Source: Caryophanales bacterium UBA4951 (GTDB lineage Bacteria; Bacillota_I; Bacilli_A; RFN20; CAG-826). Taken from it: a DNA stretch of 21,880 nucleotides. Positions 21,538-21,880 of this stretch are shown here, piece by piece. The translations under genes and the position numbers were made by a program. Numbering within the stretch: the stretch's first letter is position 1; each line of letters starts with the position of its first letter. The notes beneath the pieces are model-generated. The model worked only from the letters and a program-made list of their open reading frames with translations. It searched no databases and was not told the DNA's origin. The DNA is taken from contig DHAP01000036.1 in assembly GCA_002397465.1 (NCBI GenBank), positions 1-21,880 on the forward strand, read 5' to 3'.

Positions 21538-21880
21538 TCAGATTCCGATAGACTTATCTTCCAGCAAAGGCTCTTCCCGGAGGTTGTTTTGAATGAGGAG
21601 CCCTTTGCTTTCTAACTGGCTGTATATCCAGACTTTCTCAAGGTAAATGCTATAGAAACCATAGATGCCTATGGTGATTAAAGTAAGAAGGAACCATTTA
21701 AGGCGCTTGAGGAAGAGGTCCTTCCAATCCCCAAGGAAACTCACGTCATGGCCGCTGATCTCGCTATAGTTCCACTTCCACTTACACATAAGACATTTTT
21801 GCATGGAGGCAAATAGCCCCAAACTGATGACGCTCGCTATGGTGCCAAGAACGAAATAAAGAAAAACTCCTAGGTGCACG
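21538..21880 (-). CDS. Partial membrane protein, DUF898-like C-terminus (cut by window edge)
   Basis: The last 113 or more residues of a protein whose start is probably outside the window; the GTG at 21879 merely lies at the edge. One helix occurs at the left, then Q-K-C-L-M-C-K, then W-F-L-L-T-L-I-T-I-G-I-Y-G-F-Y, which resembles the repeated helix motif of DUF898/YjgN-type membrane proteins (T-L-x-T-x-G-I-Y-x-F/P-W). The match is weak and covers only the end. A Lys- and Trp-rich loop and a Leu/Glu-rich tail complete it. Function unknown. Confidence 0.5.
   Translation of the reverse strand, partial: VHLGVFLYFVLGTIASVISLGLFASMQKCLMCKWKWNYSEISGHDVSFLGDWKDLFLKRLKWFLLTLITIGIYGFYSIYLEKVWIYSQLESKGLLIQNNLREEPLLEDKSIGI

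Noticed and set aside
1..21880. tRNA, rRNA, CRISPR arrays, insertion sequences or phage genes
   Set aside because: I looked for cloverleaf patterns, regularly spaced repeats, transposase motifs and terminal inverted repeats and found none that I can support.

Overview
The window reads as a chromosomal piece of a low-to-mid GC member of the Bacillota. It most likely belongs to one of the gut-associated Bacilli lineages near Erysipelotrichales or the former Tenericutes. This is an inference from gene style: lysine- and serine-rich proteins, SipW-type signal peptides carrying an A-W-F motif, many GGDEF/EAL proteins and Gram-positive style promoters and terminators. TGA is used as a stop (for example at 18234-18236), so this is not the Mycoplasma code.

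Layout. (1) 1-190: the end of an unidentified structured RNA with a possible pseudoknot and a U-rich terminator. (2) 326-11596, minus strand: eight tightly packed genes, mostly overlapping by 4 bp, behind one strong promoter (11871-11899) and a leader carrying a c-di-GMP-I (GEMM) riboswitch. In order of transcription they encode two membrane-anchored surface proteins, a membrane-anchored McrB-like AAA+ ATPase, a DUF2357-like partner without a visible nuclease, a SipW-type signal peptidase, an apparently active EAL phosphodiesterase, a degenerate MTA/SAH-nucleosidase-like protein, and a large protein with degenerate GGDEF and EAL domains. (3) 11969-12343, minus: a small two-helix membrane protein. 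(4) 12670-13620, plus: a monocistronic TasA/camelysin-like secreted protein. (5) 13791-19087, plus: a second strong promoter and a second c-di-GMP-I riboswitch, followed by three secreted proteins (574, 860 and 283 aa) with bacterial Ig-like domains, a GLUG-type repeat and SipW-type signals. (6) 19077-20087, minus: a PAS-GGDEF protein with an intact active site and no I-site, convergent with the plus operon. (7) 20203-21879: a PD-(D/E)XK-fold candidate, a four-helix membrane protein and a truncated membrane protein at the edge.

Taken together, the locus looks like a self-contained c-di-GMP-controlled surface fibre or matrix system. It has a synthase, a phosphodiesterase, two c-di-GMP riboswitches driving two operons of opposite orientation, a dedicated signal peptidase and about five or six candidate substrates. 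The unusual part is the McrB-like ATPase/DUF2357 pair inside the signal-peptidase operon. It looks repurposed from a restriction-type module to a membrane role, possibly in fibre assembly or surface remodelling. All functional statements come from reading motifs; no database or folding search was run.
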